The notes under the pieces: generated by a model
Told to the model about the DNA's origin: nothing
Databases searched by the model: none
What the model saw: the letters and a program-made list of their open reading frames with translations, nothing else
Program-made: the position numbers and the translations under genes
Assembly: GCF_029714945.1 (NCBI RefSeq)
Contig: NZ_CP121634.1
Coordinates: 1,881,001-1,945,000 of the forward strand
Direction of reading: 5' to 3'
Source of the DNA: Bradyrhizobium sp. CIAT3101
GTDB taxonomy: Bacteria; Pseudomonadota; Alphaproteobacteria; Rhizobiales; Xanthobacteraceae
Length of the DNA stretch: 64,000 nucleotides
Part shown: positions 16,728 to 24,590 of the stretch, one piece after another
How the letters are laid out: each line of letters opens with the position of its first letter
How positions within the stretch are numbered: position 1 is the stretch's first letter

Positions 16728-17824
16728 ACGCACCCTTCGTCGAACAAAAGGCCCGGCAGACGTTCGCGGTCGTCGATTGCGACATCCACCCGGCTCACCG
16801 CACGCCCGGCGAACTCTTGCCCTATCTCGAACCGCGCTGGCGCGAGCACTATGAGACCCATGGCGTCCATGTGCGGCAGGCGCTGCAGAGCGGGCTGATG
16901 TATCCGCGCATGATGGCCGCGGGCATGCGCGCCGATTCGCTCCCCGAGAAGGGCGGTCCCGCGGGGTCGGATCTCGATCTTCTGCGCAAGCAGCATCTCG
17001 ATCCCGTCAATGTCGAGTTCGGCCTGCTGATGGCGCTCAGCAAGGGGGGCATGGAGGAGCGAAATCCCGGTCTTGCGGCGGCGCTTTCGCGCGCCACCAA
17101 TGACTGGCAGATCGATCGCTGGGTGCGCGAGGAGCCGCGGCTTCGCGCCGGCATCGTCGTGCCGCAGGAGTTTCCCGAAGCGGCTGTGGCCGAGATCGAA
17201 CGTTGCGCCGGCGATCGCCGCTATGTGCAGATCATGCTGTCGTCGCGGCCATCGGATCCGCTGGGTCATCGGCGCTATTGGCCGATCTATGAGGCTGCAG
17301 AGCGTGCCGGCCTGCCGATCGGGCTGCATCCGGTCGGCTACAATGGCGGTCATCCTTCCACGGGCTCCGGCTGGCCGACCTTCTATTTGCAGGAGCACTA
17401 TGTCTTCGTGGCCTGCATGGAAGCCCTCGCCAGCAGCCTGATCATCGAGGGCGTGTTCGAACGCTTCCCGAAGCTGAAGGTCGTGTTGGTCGAGGGCGGC
17501 TTCGGCTGGGCTCCGGCGCTGGCGTGGCGCATGGACAAGCATTTCGACAAGTTCCGCAAGGAGGTCGCGCATCTCAAGCGGCGTCCCTCGGAATATCTGC
17601 GCGAGCACATCTGGTGGACGACACAGCCGATCGAGGAGCCGGCGCAGGCTCGCCATATCGTCGAGATCATCGACTGGATCGGCTGGGATCGCCTGCTTTA
17701 CTCGTCGGACTATCCGCACTGGGACTACGACAATCCGTCCTTTGCTTTCAAATTCCCCATGACCGAGCAGCAGCGCCGCATGATCTTCAGGGACAATGCT
17801 CTGGCATTGTATCGCCTCGCATGA
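16724..17824 (+). CDS. Amidohydrolase family protein (ACMSD-like), copy 2
   Basis: A 366-residue paralogue of the preceding enzyme. It shows the same signposts: VVDCDIHPAHRTPGELLPYL, LPIGLHPVGYNGGHPS and RLLYSSDYPHWDYDNPSF. The ATG overlaps the stop of copy 1 (ATGA), and its own stop overlaps the start of the Rieske gene in the same way, so the three are translated as a unit. Cytoplasmic, with no signal peptide. Substrate not identified. Confidence 0.85.
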   Translation: MNAPFVEQKARQTFAVVDCDIHPAHRTPGELLPYLEPRWREHYETHGVHVRQALQSGLMYPRMMAAGMRADSLPEKGGPAGSDLDLLRKQHLDPVNVEFGLLMALSKGGMEERNPGLAAALSRATNDWQIDRWVREEPRLRAGIVVPQEFPEAAVAEIERCAGDRRYVQIMLSSRPSDPLGHRRYWPIYEAAERAGLPIGLHPVGYNGGHPSTGSGWPTFYLQEHYVFVACMEALASSLIIEGVFERFPKLKVVLVEGGFGWAPALAWRMDKHFDKFRKEVAHLKRRPSEYLREHIWWTTQPIEEPAQARHIVEIIDWIGWDRLLYSSDYPHWDYDNPSFAFKFPMTEQQRRMIFRDNALALYRLA

Positions 17825-18234
17825 GCCGCCATGTGGTCTGCCCGGCAGCCGAGCTGCCGCCCGGTGCGCGCAAGGTCGTCGTCGTCGACGGGCGCGAGAT
17901 TGGTGTGTTCAATGTCGAGGGGCGCCTGCATGCGCTGCTCAACCGCTGTCCGCACGGTGGGGCCGCGATCTGCTCTGGCGTGGTCACCGGCCTCAGCCAG
18001 TCGTCCGGCCCGGGTGACTATCGCCTCGAACGCCGGGGTGAGTTCTTGCGCTGTCCCTGGCACGGTTGGGAATTCGACATGGCGACCGGCCAATCCTGGT
18101 GCGATCCGCGCCGGACCAAGGTGCGCAGCTTCGAGGTGAAGCTCGAAGCCGGTTCCGACCTCGTGATGGGACCCTATGTGGCGGAGCGATATCCCGTCAC
18201 GGTCGAGGACGCTTATGTCGTCGTCGATTTCTAG
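17821..18234 (+). CDS. Rieske [2Fe-2S] protein
   Basis: A 137-residue single-domain Rieske protein. Cluster ligands are C43 and H45 (CPHGG) and C78 and H81 (CPWHGWEFD). The spacing between the two halves is about 32 residues, roughly twice that of ordinary Rieske ferredoxins, because of an inserted segment around GLSQSSGPGDYRLERRGE. Its ATGA overlap with the amidohydrolase gene ties it to this operon. It should carry one electron to an oxygenase, but no oxygenase large subunit is in the window. Confidence 0.85.
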   Translation: MSRHVVCPAAELPPGARKVVVVDGREIGVFNVEGRLHALLNRCPHGGAAICSGVVTGLSQSSGPGDYRLERRGEFLRCPWHGWEFDMATGQSWCDPRRTKVRSFEVKLEAGSDLVMGPYVAERYPVTVEDAYVVVDF

Positions 18235-18289
18235 GAGGCCGGAGCGCGTCGAGTGAGGTTAGGCGAAGACTCGTCGTTCGGTACTGCGA

Positions 18290-18350
18290 CCGGCCGTGAT
18301 CAATGGATTCCGCGGTATGGGTCCCCGCGTTCGCGGGGACGGCAATGCGT
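18290..18350. repeat. Palindromic intergenic repeat (GGATTCCGCGGTATGGGTCC family)
   Basis: The unit around GTCCCCGCGTTCGCGGGGAC folds into a hairpin. The leader ATGGATTCCGCGGTATGGGT is shared with the repeat at 63809-63850, showing a dispersed repeat family. It lies between the Rieske operon and the convergent hydroxyacid dehydrogenase gene. Confidence 0.6.
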
Positions 18351-18388
18351 GTGAGGCGCGAAGCTGCCTCTTCCAGGCGGATCGAGCC

Positions 18389-19354
18389 CTAATACCCCCG
18401 CCCGCGATCCACCACGTTCTCCAGCGCGCCACCCGCCTCGAACCTTGCGATCTGTTCGGCGACATAGGCCGAGATCGCGTCCGCGTCCGTGTCGGCCGCG
18501 TTGTGCGGGGTCAGCACCACCTTGGGGTGGGTCCAGAACCGGCTGTCCTTCGGCTGCGGCTCCTGGACGAAGACGTCGAGCGAGGCGGCGCCCAGCGTGC
18601 CGTCGTCGAGGCAGGCCAGGATGTCGGCTTCGTTCTGCAGGCCGCCGCGGCCGGCATTGATCAGCACGGGCGCACCGAGCGGGCTGTTGCGGTTGAGCTT
18701 GGTGAAGACGTCGCGGTTGAGGATGCCGTGCGTATCCGGCGTCAGCGGCAGCAGCGACACCAGGATGTCGGTCTTGCGCAGGAACGCGTCCATTCCAGCC
18801 GTGCCGTGGAAACATTCGACGCCGTCGATCGTGCGCGGGCTGCGGCTCCAGCCGGCGACGCGGAAGCCGAGCCGCTGCAGCACGTCGGCCGCGTCGGCGC
18901 CGAGCGTGCCTAATCCCATGACGCCGACCGTGACCGCGCTCGCCGGCCACTGATATTTCGGCTCCCAGCGCTTTGCGCGTTGTGAGTCGCGCAAGTAAAG
19001 CTCCTGGCGGTGGTGCATCAGCACGTGCAGCACGACATATTCGGTCATGCGGTTGGTGAGGTCGGGCACGGCGACGCGCACCAGCGGAACGCTGGGTAGG
19101 CTCTTGTCGGCCATCAGCGCATCGACGCCGGCGCCGAGGTTGAAGATGGCTCGCAAATTGGGAAAGGAGCCGAGGTCACCCGGTACCGGCTTCCACACCG
19201 CGGCATAGTGCACTTCGGCCGGATCGAGCCCGGCATCCGGCAGCAGCACCACGCGGCGGCCGCCGCAGACCGCGTCGAACCGGGCCTTCCAGCGCTCCGG
19301 CAGCCAGTTCTGCTGCGTGCTGTTGATCAGGACGGCCAGTGTGCCTTTGGTCAT
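18389..19354 (-). CDS. D-2-hydroxyacid dehydrogenase (GhrA-like glyoxylate/hydroxypyruvate reductase)
   Basis: A 321-residue NAD(P)H-dependent 2-hydroxyacid dehydrogenase. It has the Rossmann motif GVMGLGTLGADAADVLQRLGF, the active-site Arg region INAGRGG, then DVFVQEPQP and the His region LTPHNAA. Overall layout (short N-terminal domain, FNLGAGVD) is closest to GhrA, which reduces glyoxylate and hydroxypyruvate. ATG 19354 is used; 15 extra upstream codons are open but look unlike the family. It is divergent from the DGPF/ECF42 operon. Confidence 0.85.
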   Translation of the reverse strand: MTKGTLAVLINSTQQNWLPERWKARFDAVCGGRRVVLLPDAGLDPAEVHYAAVWKPVPGDLGSFPNLRAIFNLGAGVDALMADKSLPSVPLVRVAVPDLTNRMTEYVVLHVLMHHRQELYLRDSQRAKRWEPKYQWPASAVTVGVMGLGTLGADAADVLQRLGFRVAGWSRSPRTIDGVECFHGTAGMDAFLRKTDILVSLLPLTPDTHGILNRDVFTKLNRNSPLGAPVLINAGRGGLQNEADILACLDDGTLGAASLDVFVQEPQPKDSRFWTHPKVVLTPHNAADTDADAISAYVAEQIARFEAGGALENVVDRGRGY

Positions 19355-19438
19355 TCGAAGTGCCTCGTGGGTTCCGCTTTTGATGGCCCTCCTTGGCATG
19401 ATCCGCCGGATTTTTCTTGCAGTTTTTTTCCGCAGCCC

Positions 19439-19465
19439 TGTCGGGGCGGGGCATAGTGGATCGTC
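19439..19465 (+). promoter_or_regulatory. ECF42-type promoter, site 1
   Basis: TGTCGG (19439-19444) and CGTCTT (starting 19462) are separated by 17 bp, and the start codon of the DGPF gene lies 33 bp downstream. The same element with the same spacing occurs at 21291 and 28009. As I recall it, the ECF42 consensus has TGTCGA at -35 and CGA/TC at -10. This suggests autoregulation of the sigma factor operon. Confidence 0.65.
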
Positions 19466-19497
19466 TTTAAAACAAGCGTTCAGGGAAGGTGCTGCCC

Positions 19498-19866
19498 ATG
19501 CTTTATGCGATCCTTTGCTATCACGACGAGGACTTCGTCGGCTCCTGGAGCAAGGACCAGGACGAGGCCGTGATGAAGAAGCTCGCTGTGGTGCAGGAGA
19601 AGCTCACACAGCAGGGACGGCTCGGGCCGGTGGCCCGGCTGCTGCCGACCACGGCGGCGGCGACCTTGCGCAAGGAAGACCCGCCGCTGGTGCTCGACGG
19701 CCCCTATGCCGAGACCAAGGAGCAGCTGCTCGGCTTCTACATCGTCGACTGCAAGAACCTCGACGAGGCGCTCGACGTCGCGCGCGACCTTGGCGCTGCC
19801 AACCCCGGCGGCGCCTATGAGGTGCGGCCCGTCGGCGTATTCCGCCCCGGAGGAATTTCGGCGTGA
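19498..19866 (+). CDS. YciI/DGPF domain protein, partner of ECF42 sigma factor
   Basis: A 122-residue DGPF protein: MLYAILCYHDEDFVGSW at the start, a central GRLGPVARLLPTTAAATL and the signature DGPYAETKEQLLGFYIVDC. Proteins of this family are conserved neighbours and targets of ECF42 sigma factors; their biochemical role is not established. The stop overlaps the GTG start of the sigma gene by 4 bp, so the two are translationally coupled. An ECF42-type promoter stands 33 bp upstream. Confidence 0.9.
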   Translation: MLYAILCYHDEDFVGSWSKDQDEAVMKKLAVVQEKLTQQGRLGPVARLLPTTAAATLRKEDPPLVLDGPYAETKEQLLGFYIVDCKNLDEALDVARDLGAANPGGAYEVRPVGVFRPGGISA

Positions 19867-21164
19867 GCGACACTGATACCGCTTGGATCGAGACCGCGCT
19901 GACCTCGGCGCGACCCCAGGCGGTGGGTGCGCTACTCCGCTATTTCCGCGATCTCGATACGGCCGAGGAGGCGTTTCAGAACGCCTGCCTGCGCGCGCTC
20001 AAGACGTGGCCGCAGAACGGGCCTCCGCGCGATCCCGCGGCCTGGCTGATCATGGTCGGCCGCAACGTCGCGATCGACGAGGTGCGTCGCACCCGCAAGC
20101 AGCAGCCGCTGCCGGAGGACGACCAGGCGATCTCCGATCTCGACGATGCCGAAGGCGCGCTCGCCGAGCGGCTCGACGGTTCGCACTACCGCGACGATAT
20201 CTTGCGGCTGATGTTCATCTGCTGCCATCCGCAACTGCCGGCGACGCAGCAGATCGCGCTTGCGCTGCGCATCGTGTCAGGCCTGACCGTCAAGCAAATC
20301 GCGCGCGCCTTCCTGGTCTCCGACGCGGCGATGGAGCAGCGCATCACCCGCGCCAAGGCCAAGGTCGCCGAGGCCGGGACGCCGTTCGAAACGCCCGGTG
20401 CGATCGAGCGCTCCGAGCGGCTCGCCGGTGTCGCTGCGATGATCTATCTGATTTTCAACGAGGGCTATTCGGCGAGCGGCGACACCGCCGAGATCCGCAA
20501 GCCGTTGTGCGAGGAGGCGATCCGGCTGGCGCGGTTGTTGCTGCGCCTGTTCCAGAGCGAGCCGGAGATCATGGGGCTGACGGCGCTGATCCTGTTGCAG
20601 CACGCGCGCAGCGCAGCGCGCTTTGCCGCGGACGGTTCGCTGATCCTGCTCGATGACCAGGACCGTTCGCTGTGGAACCGCACCATGATCGCGGAGGGCC
20701 TCGCGCTGATCGACAAGGCGATGCGCCATCGCCGCAGCGGGCCCTACCAGATCCAGGCCGCGATCGCCGCATTGCATGCGCGCGCGGCGACGCCGGAGGA
20801 GACCGACTGGACCCAGATCGACCTGCTCTACGGCGCGCTCGAAGTGGTGCAGCCGTCGCCGGTGGTGACGCTCAACCGCGCGGTCGCGGTCTCCAAGGTG
20901 CGCGGGCCGCAGGCCGCGCTCGACCTGATCGAGCCGCTGGCGCCCAAGCTGGCCAATTATTTCCATTTCTACGGCGTGCGCGGCGCCTTCCTGATGCAGC
21001 TCGGCCGTAACGACGAAGCCCGGGTCGCCTTCGACCGCGCCATCGCGCTGGCCAACACCTCGGCCGAGGCCGCCCACATCCGCATGCACATTGATCGGCT
21101 GATCCGGGACAGCCAGCCGAAGGGAGCCAATGGCGGGGCCAGGCAGGGCGCCAAGGCGAAGTGA
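19863..21164 (+). CDS. ECF42-type RNA polymerase sigma factor with C-terminal extension
   Basis: A 433-residue sigma factor starting at GTG. Region 2 covers about residues 18-80 (RPQAVGALLRYFRDLDTAEEAFQNA, then AWLIMVGRNVAIDEVRR). Region 4 lies at about 112-165 (LPATQQIALALRIVSGLTVKQIARAFLVSDAAMEQRITRAKAKV). The rest is a long helical, TPR-like extension (DUF6596 type; LYGALEVVQPSPVVTLNRAVAVSKVRGP). This layout and the DGPF gene in front define the ECF42 group, which lacks a classical anti-sigma factor and is thought to be controlled through the C-terminal domain. Confidence 0.9.
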   Translation: MSDTDTAWIETALTSARPQAVGALLRYFRDLDTAEEAFQNACLRALKTWPQNGPPRDPAAWLIMVGRNVAIDEVRRTRKQQPLPEDDQAISDLDDAEGALAERLDGSHYRDDILRLMFICCHPQLPATQQIALALRIVSGLTVKQIARAFLVSDAAMEQRITRAKAKVAEAGTPFETPGAIERSERLAGVAAMIYLIFNEGYSASGDTAEIRKPLCEEAIRLARLLLRLFQSEPEIMGLTALILLQHARSAARFAADGSLILLDDQDRSLWNRTMIAEGLALIDKAMRHRRSGPYQIQAAIAALHARAATPEETDWTQIDLLYGALEVVQPSPVVTLNRAVAVSKVRGPQAALDLIEPLAPKLANYFHFYGVRGAFLMQLGRNDEARVAFDRAIALANTSAEAAHIRMHIDRLIRDSQPKGANGGARQGAKAK

Positions 21165-21183
21165 CGGCCAACTCTCTCCTCGG

Positions 21184-21264
21184 CGTCATGCCCGGGCTTG
21201 ACCTGGGCACCCACGTCTTTCTTCGCCAAGAACGTGGATGGCCGGGACAAGCCCGGCCATGACG
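21184..21264. repeat. Palindromic intergenic repeat (CGTCATGCCCGGGCTTG family), copy 1
   Basis: The arms CGTCATGCCCGGGCTTG and CAAGCCCGGCCATGACG bracket a central ACCCACGTC/AACGTGGAT pair, giving a long imperfect hairpin. A close copy is at 30516-30601. Such elements are dispersed through genomes of this lineage. Confidence 0.7.
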
Positions 21265-21290
21265 ACCCAATCAAATTATTCGTTCCGAAT

Positions 21291-21317
21291 TGTCGGCCGC
21301 CGTCGTCTCCCTTCGTC
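21291..21317 (+). promoter_or_regulatory. ECF42-type promoter, site 2
   Basis: TGTCGG at 21291-21296, 17-bp spacer, then CGTCTTAA from 21314. It is identical in core and spacing to sites 1 and 3. The SRPBCC start codon follows 27 bp after the -10 core, so the SRPBCC/VOC pair is likely transcribed by the adjacent sigma factor. Confidence 0.65.
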
Positions 21318-21343
21318 TTAATCCCGTATCCAGGGAGTCATTC

Positions 21344-21880
21344 ATGCTGAAAGCCATTGCCATTGTCGCCATCGTGCTCGCGGTCGGGATCGCGGGCGTC
21401 CTCGTCTTCGCATTGACAAAGCCCGACACGTTCCGTGTCGAGCGCTCGCTCGCGCTGAAGGCGCCGGCCGAGGCGATCTATCCGCTCGTCTCCGATTTCC
21501 ACTTCTGGACCAGCTGGTCGCCCTATGAAGGGCGCGACCCCGCCATGAAGCGCACTTACGGGGGAACTGTGAAAGGGAAGGGCGCGACCTATGCCTGGGA
21601 TGGCAACAACAATGTTGGTGCCGGCCATATGGAGATCCTCGAGGCGAGCACGCCGTCGAAACTCCGCATCAAGCTCGATTTCGAACGGCCTTTCGAAGGT
21701 CACAACACCGCCGAGTTCACCTTTGTGCCGCAAGGCGATGCCACACTGGTCACATGGGCGATGTATGGTCCGGCTCCCTTCATGTCCAAGGTGATGCAGG
21801 TCTTCATCAACATGGACACCATGATCGGCAAGGACTTCGAGGCCGGCCTCGCCAGCCTGAAGAAGCTCACCGAGAAGTAA
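21344..21880 (+). CDS. SRPBCC family protein with N-terminal membrane helix
   Basis: A 178-residue START-like (SRPBCC) protein. One N-terminal hydrophobic helix (residues 2-23) is followed by the ligand-pocket fold: FRVERSLALKAPAEAIYPLVSDFHFWTSWSPYEGRDP, then VTWAMYGPAPFMSKVMQVF and MIGKDFEAGLASLKKLTEK. It may bind a hydrophobic ligand at the membrane. It starts at ATG 21344 after CAGGGAG, behind an ECF42-type promoter, and is followed 37 bp later by a VOC gene. Confidence 0.85.
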   Translation: MLKAIAIVAIVLAVGIAGVLVFALTKPDTFRVERSLALKAPAEAIYPLVSDFHFWTSWSPYEGRDPAMKRTYGGTVKGKGATYAWDGNNNVGAGHMEILEASTPSKLRIKLDFERPFEGHNTAEFTFVPQGDATLVTWAMYGPAPFMSKVMQVFINMDTMIGKDFEAGLASLKKLTEK

Positions 21881-21917
21881 TGCCAGCCACCGCCCAGAAG
21901 CAAAGAGGAGAGAAGCG

Positions 21918-22331
21918 ATGCTCAATCCCTATCTGTTCTATCAGGACACCTGCGAAGCGGCGTTCAACCATTACGCCAAGGTGCTCGGCGGCAAGATCGA
22001 GATGATGATGCGCGCGAGCGAAGGGCCCGCCGATATGCAACCTTCACCCGGACGGGAGAAGATGATCATGCATGCGCGGATGTCGCTGCCCGGCGGGAAC
22101 GTCCTGATGGCCTCCGACGCGCCGCCTGATCACTACCACAAGCCGCAGGGCTTTGCGGTCTCGATCACCGTTGCGGATCCCGCGGAGGGCGAACGCAAGT
22201 TCAACGCGCTCGCCGACGGCGGAACCGTCACCATGCCCTTCGCCAAGACGTTCTGGGCCAAGGGCTTCGGCATGTGCGTCGACAAGTTCGGCATTCCCTG
22301 GATGGTGAACTGCCCCGCCGAAGGAATGTGA
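21918..22331 (+). CDS. VOC family protein (PhnB/glyoxalase-like)
   Basis: A 137-residue vicinal-oxygen-chelate protein of the PhnB-like type (MLNPYLFYQDTCEAAFNHYAKVLGGKIEMMMRASEGP, then TVTMPFAKTFWAKGFGMCVDKFGIPWMVNC). Members form a dimeric betaalphabetabetabeta fold; this subgroup often has no proven activity. It probably shares the ECF42-type promoter at 21291 with the SRPBCC gene, since only 37 bp separate them and AGAGGAGAGAAGCG gives it a good ribosome site. Confidence 0.9.
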   Translation: MLNPYLFYQDTCEAAFNHYAKVLGGKIEMMMRASEGPADMQPSPGREKMIMHARMSLPGGNVLMASDAPPDHYHKPQGFAVSITVADPAEGERKFNALADGGTVTMPFAKTFWAKGFGMCVDKFGIPWMVNCPAEGM

Positions 22332-22399
22332 GCGCGACGCTCCGTTGCCTCCCCGAGCTGGCTTCCTCTCTCGATGTCTTGAGAGAGGAAGCGCCCTCG

Positions 22400-22747
22400 T
22401 CAGCGGATCGATCCGGTGACGTCCTCACCCGGCGGCTGCGTCACGCAGCTCCGGCAGATCACGAGCTTCGAGCCGAGCTGCCTGTCGTTCTCGGCCTCGA
22501 TCTCGCTCTGGACCGCCCACCAAGCGTCGGAGTAGGGACGCAGCGTGCCCAGCACCCGTTGCCGCTCAATATTGGGATCGCTCTCCGGTGCCGTGTGATT
22601 GGCAAGGCGGCGTTTTGTGACAGCTGGACGATTGGGATTCTGACCGAGCCCGTCCCATGCGATCGGACGATGCTCCGCCGCCGGCGCGCTTGCGCATCCC
22701 ACGAGCGCTGCGCAAAAACTGAGCAAGACGAGAATGTGTCGAGCCAT
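22400..22747 (-). CDS. Small hypothetical lipoprotein
   Basis: A 115-residue protein starting MARHILVLLSFCAALVGCASAP. The lipobox LVGC predicts cleavage and lipidation at Cys18. The mature part has no motif I recognise: a short Pro/Arg-rich stretch (NPNRPAVTKRRLANHT), then LRPYSDAWWAVQSEIEAENDRQLGSKLVICRSC with two cysteines that could form a disulfide. It is convergent with the VOC gene. The frame is open upstream to 22813, but the lipoprotein signal fixes the start at 22747. Confidence 0.7.
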   Translation of the reverse strand: MARHILVLLSFCAALVGCASAPAAEHRPIAWDGLGQNPNRPAVTKRRLANHTAPESDPNIERQRVLGTLRPYSDAWWAVQSEIEAENDRQLGSKLVICRSCVTQPPGEDVTGSIR

Positions 22748-23029
22748 CCCGGGCCTTCCGTGCGGTACACCACGCGAATTCGCGTGAAAAACTTTGCGTC
22801 GCAACGCGTACACGGGACTTGAGGGAAAACGACGTCACCGGCATGGCCGAAAGGAGATTCGTGCGCGCGATTCACTTTGCGGAAGCGCGCAAGCGTGTTT
22901 GTGACACGAAGCGAATTGCATCGCACAACAACTGGCGCAAGATTAGGCTGTGAACTTCGCGTCCGAATCGCTAAGTTTGTTCACAATACCTACAAATTAG
23001 GGTGGGCGTGACTTGGAAGGGAGCGACCG

Positions 23030-23125
23030 ATGGCAGCGGCGCTACAAATCAATTTTGCTCTTTGGGGAATGCTGATCTGCGCCAGCGTGAAGCTCGCGCC
23101 GGTGATGCAGATTCTCTTTTACTGA
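23030..23125 (+). CDS. Tiny hydrophobic protein (31 residues)
   Basis: An ATG at 23030 behind GGAAGGGAGCGACCG opens a 31-codon frame, MAAALQINFALWGMLICASV and on to LFY, that could form one membrane helix. It ends tail-to-tail with the small reverse-strand gene at 23119, sharing 7 bp. The 282 bp before it hold no gene I can support. The evidence is a good ribosome site and a membrane-helix pattern, nothing more. Confidence 0.35.
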   Translation: MAAALQINFALWGMLICASVKLAPVMQILFY

Positions 23126-23301
23126 GAGAAAAACCAGCCCGCCACGGCCACGGCTCCCTGTGCGAGCACGTAGAGCCAGCCGACCGTTGCGACCGCGCTC
23201 GTGACAAGGAACGTCAGGGTGAAGGCCTGATCGCTCCCTTTCCGCTGAAGTGATGACTGAGCTTGCGAATCGACAGGTCCGTCGGTGCTGATGCTTGTCA
23301 T
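23119..23301 (-). CDS. Small single-pass membrane protein
   Basis: A 60-residue protein: a polar, Ser/Gln-rich N-terminal third (MTSISTDGPVDSQAQSSLQR) followed by one long hydrophobic segment, FTLTFLVTSAVATVGWLYVL and onward, ending WFFSQ. GGGGA lies about 8 bp before ATG 23301. The function is unknown. The frame continues upstream to 23319, but the later Met has the better ribosome site. Confidence 0.55.
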   Translation of the reverse strand: MTSISTDGPVDSQAQSSLQRKGSDQAFTLTFLVTSAVATVGWLYVLAQGAVAVAGWFFSQ

Positions 23302-23406
23302 GAATTCCCCTGCGGACATCGGTGTCGCCGTGTTTATCTATGTCAGCTCAACCTTGGCTTTAGTGTGACGTAGCTCACGCGAAGCTTGTGGACGCAGCAT
23401 CGTGCA

Positions 23407-23751
23407 TCAGCTGATGAACAGCGCGATCAGCATGAAGCTCATGCCCATCACGACGATCATGGGAACCACGAGATTGCGTTGCCGCGCGTGATGACGTGGC
23501 GGGAGCTTTCGCCGCTGCGGCGTCTCGCGCATTTGCGACGCAGGTTCCGATGGCACGAGCGAGACCTTGGCGTCCGAGCCCATGTACTTCACATACAACT
23601 CGAGCAGCCGCAGTTCGGAGGTCAGGTCGATCAGGCCCTCGCGGTCACGCCGCGTCAGCTCTTCGAATTCGCGGGTTTCTTCCGAACTCAGCGGGCCGAG
23701 GACGATCCGCCCCTCATCCGACAGGCGGTAGCGAAAATCGATGGACTCCAT
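23407..23751 (-). CDS. Hypothetical protein with C-terminal membrane anchor
   Basis: A 114-residue protein not recognised. The acidic N-terminal part (MESIDFRYRLSDEGRIVLGPLSSEETREFEELTRRDREGLIDLTSELRLLELYVKYMGSD) looks helical. A basic hinge (PQRRKLPPRHHARQR) precedes a terminal hydrophobic helix (NLVVPMIVVMGMSFMLIALFIS), giving a tail-anchored layout with the bulk in the cytoplasm. Other in-frame starts lie upstream at 23799 and 23955; 23751 is chosen because the folded-looking part begins there. The 285 bp upstream show nothing else. Confidence 0.6.
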   Translation of the reverse strand: MESIDFRYRLSDEGRIVLGPLSSEETREFEELTRRDREGLIDLTSELRLLELYVKYMGSDAKVSLVPSEPASQMRETPQRRKLPPRHHARQRNLVVPMIVVMGMSFMLIALFIS

Positions 23752-24036
23752 ATGCGTCCCATTTGAAAATGACTGATCTTGAAAATGTGGAACCATTATA
23801 TTCCGCGACCGCTGCCGGGATATGACGGTCGCGCAGTCATCGCGATGCGCGACGACCCCGGTCTGGCCAGCATCATCATAAACGCCAGGAGAAAGCGGGA
23901 AATCGCGTAAATTGTGCACGCATTGCGATGTAGTTGAGCGGATTTCGCGTTCCAAGGGCCGGAATCATCGGCCGATGCCTAATCGTCGGACAGCAGGGGA
24001 TTCTTCGCGGTCAGACCGTCGCCCGTCGTCGCGACG

Positions 24037-24465
24037 TCATCGACAACGCGGATAGATCGCGGCGAGGTCGCGTCCCTTCAGCAACAGCAGGCGCGAGGTG
24101 AGGCCGCCGTGACGGCTGATCCAGTCGCGAACCGGACCCGGATAGGCCGCAAGCACGGCTTCGGATGCTTCCGGCTCGGCATAGAAGCGTCCGCGCCGGT
24201 CGACCGAACGCGCCGCGTGGAAACCAAGCACGGCACGTTTGGTGACGCAGATGCGCTCGCCCGGCACGATACTGAGAACCAGCGTGCAGGCGGACAGGCA
24301 GGGACCGTCGATCACCACGCGGTCGCCGCTCTCGCGCACCTTCTCGAACAGATCGAGGAATGGCCCGACCTGTCCGCCGGGGCTCTGGATGATGCGGATC
24401 TCGGCTTTGGCGGGAACGGAAGCGAGCAAAGCTGTCGATATCGCGAACAGGGCGAGGCGTCGCAT
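24037..24465 (-). CDS. Periplasmic ClpP-like/COG3904-type protein
   Basis: A 142-residue exported protein (signal MRRLALFAISTALLASVPAKA). The mature part reads like a reduced ClpP/crotonase fold: IRIIQSPGGQVGPFLDLFEKVRESGDRVVIDGPCLSACTLVLSIVPGERICVTKRAVLGFHAA. The Ser in LSACT sits at the place of the ClpP nucleophile, and the His in LGFHAA follows at the expected distance. This is the pattern of predicted periplasmic proteins in COG3904. Protease activity is not established. It stands alone. Confidence 0.65.
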   Translation of the reverse strand: MRRLALFAISTALLASVPAKAEIRIIQSPGGQVGPFLDLFEKVRESGDRVVIDGPCLSACTLVLSIVPGERICVTKRAVLGFHAARSVDRRGRFYAEPEASEAVLAAYPGPVRDWISRHGGLTSRLLLLKGRDLAAIYPRCR

Positions 24466-24488
24466 GGCGTCTCCACAAACTCAATCTC

Positions 24489-24580
24489 GGAGGGTGCGCA
24501 AAGGTGCGCAAGCGCCGTGCCCACCATTGTCACCTCGAATTGTTCAGATTGTGGGCACGCTGCGCTTTGCCTACCCTACG
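24489..24580. repeat. Palindromic intergenic repeat (GTGGGCACGC-GCGCTTTGCC family), copy 1
   Basis: The left arm AGGGTGCGCAAAGGTGCGCA and the right arm ending GCGCTTTGCCTACCCTACG are roughly complementary and enclose a 30-base spacer. A better-preserved copy lies at 48839-48931. It sits between two reverse-strand genes. Confidence 0.55.
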
Positions 24581-24590
24581 AGATCTGTGC

